Source: Aquatica leii (Eukaryota > Arthropoda > Insecta > Coleoptera > Lampyridae). From it: 64,000 nucleotides of DNA. Of the stretch, positions 23,750-34,188 are shown piece after piece. Numbering within the stretch: position 1 is the first letter of the stretch; every line of letters starts with the position of its first letter. The translations under genes were made by a program, and so were the position numbers. The notes beneath the pieces were generated by a model. It saw only the letters and a program-made list of their open reading frames with translations, was not told the origin of the DNA and did not search any database. Location: contig CM069432.1 of the NCBI GenBank assembly GCA_035610365.1, positions 176,561,027 to 176,625,026 on the forward strand, read 5' to 3'.

Positions 23750-23870
23750 TAACTTTTAAAAATTCTTAATTAGATTTTGGTTGATTTTGTAAGTTAATTC
23801 TTTTATTTCACGCTTAGACAAAGCTTTTTACAGAAATTTGACAAAACATTACCAACATTGACACATCTGT
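23750..23870 (+). repeat. Highly degenerate PLE family-B terminal repeat
   Basis: The plus strand aligns with the terminal repeat around 4240-4360 and, in reverse, 38040-38130: TTCTTAATTAGATTTTGGTTG, then TTTATTTCACGC, then a degraded GAC-AAAGC-stem-GACAAAACATTACCAAC. Hammerhead boxes are not intact. Confidence 0.45.
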
Positions 23871-24830
23871 ACTGTAAAAGCGCTTATAACTTAGTAATAA
23901 TAATGTTCATATAAAAAAATTAAAACAAATTGTGACTTTTGATTAAGAAATCGTAATTCATTTTTTTTTAGTAAAAGACACTACATCTATATCGTATACT
24001 ATAAATATGCAATTTTTTATTAAAATACATTTTTGACAAAAATATGTGGTCAAACAGCGTTTCACTTGCATCGTCTACCGAACCGCAAGTGAACAGAATG
24101 CGTATTCCGACGATCTTACGATGGTCGGAAACGTATTTTTGTACAACTAAATACACGTTTTTCTTGGTTATTCGATAGCTAACTCAAAAAGAAAAACGTA
24201 AAATACAACATAAAGTATTTATACATTCCTAATCAATTCAATATGAGAGTCGCAATGTGACACTATTTCCCAATTCTTTTATACCAAGTAGTGTATACAG
24301 TAGTTTTAAAGAATTTGTAGAAGTTAAATAAAAATTTGTTAACACTTGACAATGTTACTTCTTATATAAAACAAGGCATTTTAATTACTTTAGAAGAAAC
24401 GCTAGTACAACAAAATAAAAGTATAATTACGTAATTAATCATATCACCGATAAAATTAAAGTATAATATGATAAAATTACGCAAAGCAGCTATATGCATA
24501 AGTTGCAAACAGGTTCTTTTAATACATTTTCTTGGTCATGTATAAAAAGTACACCTATATGTTCTTTTTTTTGTTACGGAATGTTTAAAATTGTATGAGA
24601 AATTAGAATTAACCCTTTATATTAATTATAATCAAGAACCACTTAGAGTAAATTAGCATATGTAATATTGACTTTGATTTTGCAAGACTTCGTCGTTTCG
24701 GACGTTTTACTGTAGTTTAAGTCTTGGTAATTACTTGTAAAAACTACATTAATGTTTGTTATAAACTAGAAGGATAAACTGGAATAATGCATATGACCTA
24801 ATCATTAATCTGGCCCTGGCGTCTATAACG
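23871..24830. other. No gene; small hairpins only
   Basis: At 24058-24100 TTCACTTGC is mirrored by GCAAGTGAA, and a CGTATTCCGAC/GTCGGAAACG pair follows to 24140. Otherwise AT-rich with nothing recognised. Confidence 0.4.
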
Positions 24831-25182
24831 TAATATTTAATTATACATATTCATTTTTATATCAACATGGCATCCTGCTACGTTGCCACATCGATGTCGC
24901 CATATTGATACGAAAATGTATTTAAAAAAATATATTCGTACAATATACAATTATGTATGGTGACAGTAGCGCTCGTAGTGAAAATTTTTTGAACTAAATT
25001 ATTCAATTTTCTGACACGTTTACGTTTTTTGGCGTCCCTCCAAATCTTTGTCTGTAGGTAGTAGGGGTCTACCGCAACACTTTTTATAAGGGATCCAAAG
25101 TATGGCGTCCATATACGGACGCCAATTTACCATGGACGCCAAATTGATGATGAGTTTGGAGTGGCTGGACGCCACGTTGATA

Positions 25183-25187
<5 letters not shown>

Positions 25188-25232
<45 letters not shown>
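25188..25232. repeat. (TA)n microsatellite, right
   Basis: An uninterrupted TA dinucleotide tract of about 45 bp that directly follows GATAGACGG, mirroring the left tract at 16481. Confidence 0.95.
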
Positions 25233-25234
<2 letters not shown>

Positions 25235-26628
25235 GAAGTTTTTATTATGTCTAGAACGTTTTGTTAACTGTTTGGTGTTATAGATTTTAGTTAGTAATAG
25301 AATTAGTGGTAGATATGGTACAACGAATAAATATGTGACCTGCTAGTCCTACCCGTTTAGGCAAATTTTGTACTTTTTTGTTCAAACTTAAACAAATTCA
25401 AATTTCAATCACTTTTTTGAAAAGTTCAAAGTTTGTTTTGTAGAACATGTTAAAAATTTCGTAATCCTGAAAAATGTATCAGCATGTAAACTTTTTTAAT
25501 ACTAAATGAACAGATAAGAACTTTCAAACAAAATTAAAAATAATGACAAAATTTGGTTTATATAAAATTTAAGGATTTTATATGGTATCCGTCAAAGTTT
25601 ATTTTTTGTATTAAATATATATTAATTAATGAATTGTTTTAATTAGATCTGTTTCTTTATATTTCTGTAAATAAACATGTAAATATTTGCTAAAGAAAAA
25701 CATTGCTTTTTGTGTTAAACTTATTTTAATATGTGGGCAAATTTTTAAAGCGAAAAATTGTTCATACAATACCTTATAGCAAGGTTTGTTAAAATATAAA
25801 TAAAACAGGGTTTGTCTATAACTATCGATAAGGCAATGTACTTTTTTAGATTATTGTTGTATTTATTTGCTGTTACGCAACAACCACTTTTTTAGAACTA
25901 TTTTAACAGAACTATTTGATAAAGTAATGTCGTCGCAAATAACTAGAACACGTTTTATAAACTAATTAACGTCTCAGACTTTATGTTATTATTATAGATA
26001 TTTTTCTGACTATACCGGGTAATTTAACGTTGTGGAAAAGTAAACCGGCATCTTTATTAGCTTAATGCAGTAAACGTTTATATAAAAGTTCTCATATCTA
26101 ATGTTTTCTATTTACTAAAATTATTTTTTGATATACAGAATGCTCCGTTTTTCTGTAATAGTCACAGATCGAATTATTTTAAACTATAGATTTTATTTTA
26201 CATTTTCATTTTTTGTAAAATTTATAGTTAATAACATTTGCATTTTTTTTATTTTTTAAAACTTATATGAAGGTTTTTGTATTTTCTTTAAAAATACGAT
26301 AATTGTAAGACTGTAACGACAAATTAATATCTTTTAAATCTTACAAGTTTTGATTTCAATTTTTTGATATTACCTAAACTAAACTACGTTCTAACTTGTG
26401 CTACTGTAAAACTTAAAGAATATTATTCACTGTGCTTATTTTTATTACCATAAGTTCTTGTATATTTAATATACAAGAACTAAATAGGGTCATATATTTA
26501 TTAATGAATTTTAAAATTTTTCGTTAAATTTTACCTAAATACAAATCATATCTTATTATTAACCGTTGTTGAAATGATGCAACTTTTAGTAATATCGTAT
26601 TTAGTTTACCCATTCAATACTTTTTGAC
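25233..26628. other. No recognised feature
   Basis: AT-rich sequence. A short palindrome (AGTTCTTGTATATTTAATAT followed by its complement) lies at about 26453-26480. Nothing else supportable. Confidence 0.5.
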
Positions 26629-26835
26629 AAAACTGCTTAAGAAACACTAATTTCAATGTAATCGTTGATTAAACAAATGTTCAACTATAATCTAGTAAAT
26701 TGTAGTATATAGTGTATTTAATACACCTGTATCATCTACGATATTTTACCTAAACATGTATTTTAAGTATACCAGATAATCTTTTTCCACCGATTCCATC
26801 TTAATTTGCAATTAATTTGAAAAAACGTTTTTTTT
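26629..26835 (+). repeat. Dispersed repeat, copy 1 of a direct pair
   Basis: About 205 bp that recur in the same orientation at 42889-43091 with roughly 85-90% identity by eye. Shared stretches include CACTAATTTCAATGTAATCG, CATCTACGATATTTTAC and CCACCGATTCCATCTTAA. No coding capacity and no terminal structure seen. Family unknown. Confidence 0.8.
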
Positions 26836-27100
26836 AGTAAAGTTTTAATATTTTTTGTGCGACAATTTTTAGTAGACTGGCTGTTTTAGAGATACTAAAT
26901 ATTATACTATTATAGTTACTGGGTATTTTACTAATAATGTGCACTAAAATTATTTTCACTTTAGATATTTTATATGAAAAAAAGTTATATGTTTAGTTTT
27001 GTACAATAACAATACGATTCATTTATTGAAACACTCATTAAAATTGCGGGATCAGTCAAAAGCCGCCAACGCTCAACGGTCGTGTCCTAAAACAAAAGAT

Positions 27101-28747
27101 CACATCAGACCAATGCATCAGACATACATCAGAGTTGTCAGCGTTAACTCTATATGCGTTTTCAGTGTTTAGTGCACGTCTGTACATTTAGTATATCTAA
27201 TTATAGTGGTGATAGAGCAATGCGGATGTATGAATGTATTTTGTGTATGTAAGTGAAATTTTGTTTTAATATAAAGTACTGAACAAATAGAAGAAATAGT
27301 GCATGTCGGTTCTGTTAAATGTAGTATTGCGCAATTGTTTGCAACAAGTCCTTTTTAAGACCTTGCTACACGCTTGGCATTTAACAAACACCAAATACAA
27401 AATGTTTGAAGTTTGGTAAACACTTCCAATACGCGAATGTTTACCGACTGTTGTCGGTGAATAAGTACATGGTATTCAAACAACATAGCTTTGTACTTTT
27501 AGTGATAAAATATAAGATTCTTTAGTAGTAACAGTTATACTTTAGAAGCTTTTCCGGTTATTTTGGTTATGATTTAACTACGACGCGGTTTAAGTCGAAA
27601 GTCGCTTATAATCATAAGAGTTATACTTGTCTCAAACGGTTATAGTTATAACTACCGTATTGTTTTTGACAATGTTTTATTAGCAAACACAAAATCTACT
27701 GATTAAAATTTTCTGAAGTAAACAAGGTATCCAGCGAACACAAGAGCATCGTGACTAAGAAAGTTCGGGTTATTAATGATAAGACACGTATAGTATACTT
27801 AAGGTGTTGTGATTATTTAATTATGAGCGAGTTGAGATGATTACAAAAATATTTATTACCGATCACATTTGGTATTTGAAAATTTTCTTTTATTTAACAG
27901 AACGGAAATTTAACATAAAAAGCTTTAAAAAAAAGTAGAATCAGAAACAATATATTTGTTTTAAATTTATGCTTTTTAAAACATGTAATGAGATGTTGAG
28001 TATAATAGTAATAATTTACACAAAGTTGTCTCTATAAAAGGTATGATGCATTGATTTCATTAGTGAAGATATTTTGCACTGGCAAAACCATTCCAAAAAC
28101 CGCTACAACAACAAACACCATAATCTTTAATTTTCTTTTGTAATGTGTAATTGATGTTTTTTATTTTCTTGTTTAAACTATTTTTTCTAATTCTTATTGT
28201 TAAGTTGGAATCTTAATACTTTTACTACTCGGCACTTTTATTTTTTAAGAATATCAGTTGTTATACTGCTATTGCCATTGCATTACTTATGCAATTTTAT
28301 AAATCAGTATTTTTCTATTATTTTACCAAATTTATTATATCTTTATTCCAATGTAAAATATCTTGAAAATGCAACAATAGTACATGTTTAATATTGCGAT
28401 ATGAGTATTTGTCGTTGATAGTAAAGATGAATCATAGATTAACAAGTGACATGTATGCCACGTGTATCATACACCCAAACCTTACGTTAAGAAGTAACTC
28501 GTATCTATGTGATACATGCAACATGTATCTATGTGTTACATTTAACGTGTATTTATGGTTTATATGGAACGTGTTTCTTTAAGTTATATGTATCGTGTAT
28601 GTTAAGTTCACTATGCACGCAAAATCAACGTTTATCAGGCGGAAGTTTTATCGTGAAATAGTAGTTGCAGTAAATGTGCTATCCAATATAAAACATCAGT
28701 TAAAGCATACCGTAATTATACGTTTATTCAACCAAATAATGCTCATT
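27101..28747 (+). repeat. Long dispersed repeat, copy 1
   Basis: About 1.65 kb recurring in direct orientation at 50489-52376. The copies start together just after GATCACATCA and end together at AATGCTCATTG. The second copy is longer because of internal indels. No protein domain is recognisable in either copy and both lack obvious terminal inverted repeats. Inside is a 24-bp tandem array (28501-28618). Probably an unclassified non-coding mobile element. Confidence 0.8.
28501..28618 (+). repeat. 24-bp tandem array, five degenerate units
   Basis: Units begin at 28501 (22 bp), 28523, 28547, 28571 and 28595. Each has the pattern RTGTwThTATGkkTTAyATk followed by AAC or a variant. The array is conserved in the second copy of the parent repeat at about 52128-52246. 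The 24-base period equals eight codons, but stop codons interrupt the frames. Confidence 0.7.
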
Positions 28748-30039
28748 GGTTGTTTAAGGTTTTTATTTATATTAATAATAATAAAAACAATTATTTGGCA
28801 ACAATAACAATGTTAACATACAATAATTGAAGTCATACTTATTTTCTTGTATGCATAAGTTGATTTTTCAAAAAAAAAAAATCTGTGAACTCCTTCCAAA
28901 ATATTTACTCTTAATTTTCTAAATGCTTGTCTCTAACCTTTAATAGATTTTGTTAAAAAGTAATTATTGAATAAGTAAACTAACACAATATTACTAAAAG
29001 AACGTAGTTTAGTTGTGCTAACATCAAAAAATTAAGATCAAAATTTGTAAGATTTGAGATATATATCATTTTTTTGCTACAGTCCTATAATTATCATATT
29101 TGGAAAAAATACCAAAATTTTCAGAAACGGTTTAATGAATAAAAAAACGTTAATACAAATGTTATTATAAATTTTACAAAGAATAAAAACATAAAATAAA
29201 ATATATACACTAAGTTAGGAAAAATGTGTCTGTCATTATTACAGAAAAACGGAAAAAATCTAAAAATAATTTGATATAAGCTTTTTTTCCTTTTAATTAA
29301 TAAAGATGCTAGTTTATTTTTCAAGAACGTTAAGTTACCCGGTATATGTTTTTGATAAAATTTTGTATTATTTAAATACATTTTAAAATAAATTTTGAAT
29401 TTAAACTATGAATATTTTTATAAAACTTTTATTTGTCTTTTATTTCTTTTTATACGCTTAATTGTATTTGCAGACATTTATAAAATTGTTCAAATTATAT
29501 GTATTGTATTTTATTTACTTTTTGTCTACTTAATATTTTATTTAATGTACGTATGGATTTAACAAAATATTTTTTTTAGTTTTTATTCGTTTTTTATGTT
29601 AAGGTGTATAAATGAAATTTTGTGCGGCAAAGCTAAATGCTGCTGTTGTAGTCAAGGCACACAAAGTCATGTATAATCCAAATGGCACATACAGTTTTAT
29701 CTTCCAAAGTCATAAAATCATTTAAAACAAAATTAGAGCACAATGTATCGATGTAAATTTCTATGTGAAGTCATAATATCGTCGGAATACGTTTTGTTGA
29801 CTACGCTTTAAAATAAACTTCAAATAAGTAAAAAATTTACAGATATCGTAAATCTTGCAACTATCGGAAGGTGTTGAAAACAAACACAATATTACGTAAT
29901 ATAATGAACAAGGTTTATTACGATACTCAAAAATAAGAATACGTACATAAATAATAAAAAATTAAAACACACAAATAACTAATACTCTAGGTACATACTA
30001 AACGAGAATACAGTCGTATGATAATTCACTAATTGTTTG
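28748..30039. other. No recognised feature
   Basis: AT-rich sequence with short frames such as 29121-29381, which resemble no family I recognise and have low-complexity composition. Confidence 0.5.
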
Positions 30040-30540
30040 TATTTAACATTTGTCCATGAAACGCCTGAGAATTGTTTATTATAACCTCATCATCGCTAGA
30101 AGATGATGAATCAGAACACTAATCACATATGGAATTTTTTTTGTAATAACAAATGATGGGCGAGACCGTTCATTATCAATAATTGCTGCGCGCTGATAAA
30201 ACACCGTTCCGTACTTGTCTGTATTTTGTCTACACGAGACGTATTATTTCCATTGGATTCTGGTTCCAAATGTAACATTACGTTTACATTCTGCTCTATT
30301 GTGCGTTGCTTCAGCCGTTGCTGATATGCACAAACTCGTTCCGTACTTATTTGTAAACGCTTGTGTTGTGCATCCTTTCGTTTTGAAAATAATTTTAGAC
30401 GTATTGTAGACACTGCTTTGTCATCACTTTTTTGTTGCAAAGTTTGTCGCTTTCGATACTGATACAGCCAATTGCTTTCGTCAATCCAAGGTACACTGGA
30501 TGGACCAGCCCTTGTATCCGTACACACACTTATACGTCCC
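30040..30540 (-). pseudogene. Unrecognised basic, Gln-rich ORF with acidic tail remnant
   Basis: The minus-strand frame 30527-30123 (134 residues) is unusually rich in Arg, Lys and Gln (for example YRKRQTLQQKS and CAYQQRLKQRTIEQN), suggesting a helical or coiled-coil region. It is followed in another frame by a Ser/Asp-rich segment (SDSSSSSDDE, about 30090-30110). The upstream side has no Met beyond 30527 and a splice-like junction near 30540 is possible. The composition recalls N-terminal basic repeats of some transposon proteins, but I cannot assign a family. It could be a broken element or an exon remnant. Confidence 0.35.
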
Positions 30541-31550
30541 AGGGGCGCTAAAATGCAATAATAAAAGTTATAAAATTAAAAAACCAAACAAATAAATGAT
30601 GTACACATGTGCTCTTTTTGTTTTTAATAATGCATTTGATTTTGGCTTAAATTAGTACTTAAATAACTTGTTAACTGTTCACAACTAGCGCACTTCAGCA
30701 ATTGTAATTATATTAGACAGTGTAACTACTACATCCTCACAGACATTTACAATTTCAGTGTGTACTTATACGAAAATTAAAAACTGTAAAGTTTAAGCAA
30801 CAAAACGAAGGTAATATGTTCAAGTAAGCATTTGACTACAAAAGAAAGGAGTGACTAATTGACTAACGTTTTGGCTACTAGCTATCGCGCTATTTGCACC
30901 AAATCCGCAAATTAAAACTCATTGAGACTATTAGCAGTTGATCCCGGAGCGCAAACGTAACAAACAGCTATAACCCACTTATAGCTAGCTGTCTGAACTA
31001 GGGATGAAAAAAGCGTTTAATTTGACGTTTCATTTAAAAGTTTTTACACGTTTAGTGATTATGTTAACGTTTATAATAATATAAACGTATAAACTGTTAC
31101 ATGTTTAAACGTTCCATTCTTAGTCCAAAGGCACCCTAATGTATTTGGCTATCTTACTTATTGAGAAGTGTAAGTGCTTACCTCTTTGTTTATTACTAAC
31201 CACCACATCGTTACCCAAATATGTAGTGACAACACGTTCTATCTTTAATTACTGCCAATGCTAAACTACTACTAATTTACTACTGGCCCATCCTAAGTAC
31301 GTATTATGTGTTGACATTTCCTGGTTTTATTTTTGTTTGATTCTGCATATACCGTCGTCGTCGCGCGGTGATACAAATTGGATATACCGGGTAATCATGC
31401 AGTGGGTTTGAAAAAAAACTTTTCAAACAATAGATGCTTACTACGATTTGTTTTATAGCTTTAAAATATTACTAGTCATGATTTCAGTGAGGTAAGAAAA
31501 AAAATATTTTAGTTACGGTATTAGCTCCGTTAGCGCGTTTGACACAAACA
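30541..31550. other. No recognised feature
   Basis: Mixed composition, slightly less AT-rich around 30880-30990 and 31360. No coding remnant recognised. Confidence 0.45.
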
Positions 31551-31810
31551 CTGCAAAAACAGTGCAAGATAGATGAAAGTAAATATTTTTATAGAAAACA
31601 AAATTTACTATAAAAAAGTCCGCGGAAGGGTACACTTACCTTCAATAGCTTAGAAGATACAACTTGCACGAAAATGTCTTACATTAAAATTCTGTAACGT
31701 TTAAACTATTAGATATAATTATACTCTGCCGCGGACTTTTTTGTAGTAGATTTTGTGCTTTATAAATATGTTAATGTGCAATTTTCATCTATATCGTACC
31801 GTTTTTGCAG
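31551..31810. mobile_element. 260-bp element with long terminal inverted repeats (MITE-like)
   Basis: The left end starts CTGCAAAAACAGTGCAAGAT and the right end finishes with the mirrored GTTTTTGCAG. The arms match, with divergence, over about 85 bp, through ATAGATGAAA and up to a shared AAAAAAGTCCGCGG box (around 31613-31627 and 31730-31745). The centre of about 90 bp is unpaired. No coding capacity. The target duplication is not clear. Superfamily unknown. Confidence 0.7.
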
Positions 31811-34188
31811 GGTACAAGGAGGAAGCTCCCGCGGGTCTAATTCTGCAATTACTATAGTTATTTTTTAGCTTTGCTGAGTGAAATTAAGACTTATTATATT
31901 TTTAAAACATAAATCGAATCATAAGAAATATTTTGTTTAATAATAATAAACATTGCACCAGAAGAAATAAAAAAAAAATAAGTGAAATTGGGCACCACCG
32001 CAAGCTCCAGCTTTGTTTCATCTGAGCATTTTATCGTTTTGCTACATGAACCTTCGAATCAAGCATCGCATACGTGTTTTCAACACTAACTAATTTCTTT
32101 AATCCAAACTTAATCTTCCAAGCTTGTTGAAATTGTCGAAGCATTGCATCGAAAAACTACTGCCTAATATGTCATGCAGTGCCTACAAAGCATCTAACGG
32201 TTCGTGAAATGGTCTTTTAAAGAAAAACGTATTTACTTATTCTCAATAAATGTTATTTAAAAAAAATGGCGTTTTTATTTCATTTTAACATTTGTTATTA
32301 AAATCTATTTTAATTCAATTAGTATTTTTTATGTTTTTGATGTGTCTACGATCTACTTTAAAACTATCGTAAAAATGTACGTCTTCTGTTAAATATTAAC
32401 AATCAATAACATTCGCAAAAATTGTTGCTATCAATAAGCGCATGAAAACCTACAAATGTCTAATCTCATAAAATGTTATTTTTGCTTTTACAATCAAGTC
32501 ACATAAGTTGTCACTTTTACGAGATTTAAAGATGTTATAATACTTATTTAAACAGGTAAAAAAATTAAAACGTTTTTTGATATTTCAATTTATTTGTTCA
32601 AATTCAATGTTACAATATGCATTGCTTAAAAGTCTTTTTAAATCTACTTATAAATATTGTTTCTTTTAGTTTAATTAAATTCTTTCATTTAAGCAATGGT
32701 TACTGAATACGAATTGTTGTAAATGTAAATCAAAGCAAATATGTATACGTAAATATAATGTATTGTGGTGTTCTTTAACTTTTTTTAAATCAAAATAATT
32801 TTTTTAGTATTGAAAGAACTTGCTCTTATTTAATCTATTTGCTAAACAGAATCAAAGGATTTTTTTAAACTTAGTTTTGTATTAAAACTTTTATAATTAA
32901 GACAACATTGACACTAATTCTAAAATTTAACTGTAGTAAAATAAATTTAAAAAAATTATCTAGAAATTTAGATTTTTAGTTATTAAGAACAGTATGTATA
33001 TCAAATACCGTCTTGAGGGTAATCGATCATTATTAATGATGTAAAAGTCGTGAATATACAACTGATAAAAGATTTACTTAAAATCCTTATTACATTAAAG
33101 AGAACCAACAGTTTCTAGACAGAGATGATGCAAAGTTAACAAATTTTGTTTTAAATAATCCTTTATAAATTTGAACTGTGTACATTTATAAAGAATTTTT
33201 ATGTTTAAACTTAATAAATTTTAAAACAAATTTTAATACATTAATACAATTAACTGACTTAATCAATACATATTATTCCGTATTGCCATGTTATTCAGTT
33301 CAATAATAATATTAAAAATAGAACACATTTGCTGTAACAGTTATTTTACGAAGACTTTATTGTGCTAGAGTGAACGCGTTATTGTTTGATCCCAAGCTGC
33401 GCGAGAACGATCAGCTGATTTGCTACAATCCACTCTGAAAAAGTTAGACTACTTTTATACATGGTGCGTGTATGCTGTAATTTATACAAGGTAACTAAAA
33501 TAAATGGAATTAAATTTGTACTTTGTTGTTATTTATATTAAAGTAACACCAACAAAAATTAAGTCCAAATAAGTGAAAAATATGAACAGAAGCTCCGAAC
33601 TTACTTTTTGCATTTACCAAGTGAACTAGCTGCATCGGCATTGTGGACAAAGTATGTCAATGCTTGAATCAACTTTTAAGTTATAAAAAAACCTATACAT
33701 ATTAGAGAATGTAGAAAACAGTACTTTTTTTTAAATGAAACCTAAACTTAGAAACGAATAATTAAAAGCTCGTCATCTTAATAAAATTTTGAACGAATGA
33801 ATGCAGTTACTACGAACTCATTAATTGGTTGATTGATGTTAAAAAGGACTCACTTCTGTGACTATACCAAATGAAAAGAAAGAATAAATTTAAAAGTTTT
33901 ATCATGCAAGAATTTATTTTAATTTTGAAAAAATAAGCAAAAAGCACATACTTCAAGACTTAATCATACATTCACCATAAAAAAATAATAATACAGTTAA
34001 ATATATTTCAACCAAATTTAAAATTTTTATAACATATCATTTATATACTTATAATAATAAAATAAGTAAAACATTTTGAACCGAATACGTCACATAATTT
34101 TATATTTATTTATTTAAACCGATCTAATAATGGTCCTCGTTTATTCCGGTAATGACTTGTGAAACGCATAGTAAAGATGTGAACGATA
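31811..34188. other. No recognised feature
   Basis: Over 2 kb, mostly AT-rich. The region 31990-32220 is less AT-rich and has a short minus-strand frame that I could not match to any family. No supported gene. Confidence 0.45.

Larger units (their letters stand above)
16481..25232. mobile_element. Candidate large element bounded by (TA)n and inverted CCGTCTATC termini
   Basis: A (TA)n tract (16481-16523) is followed by AATCCGTCTATC (CCGTCTATC at 16527-16535) and then TAAATGGCG. At the other end the mirror arrangement GATAGACGG (25179-25187) is followed by a (TA)n tract (25188-25232). Read inward, both ends begin CCGTCTATC and reach GGCG within 14-18 bases. Both ends carry clustered subterminal GGCGTCC-type motifs: left at 16541, 16567, 16728 and 16767; right at 25031, 25104, 25117, 25134 and 25167. 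The interior holds unrelated insertions and no transposase that I can link to the ends. The alternative is two separate small elements that each abut a TA microsatellite. Confidence 0.4.

Noticed and set aside
16481-25232. Maverick/Polinton or other giant transposon
   Set aside because: No polymerase, integrase, ATPase, protease or capsid-like remnant lies within, and the ends lack long inverted repeats.
28197-28807. Three consecutive short plus-strand frames
   Set aside because: They lie in the unclassified dispersed repeat, partly in its 24-bp array, and the corresponding copy at 51.8-52.4 kb does not preserve them.
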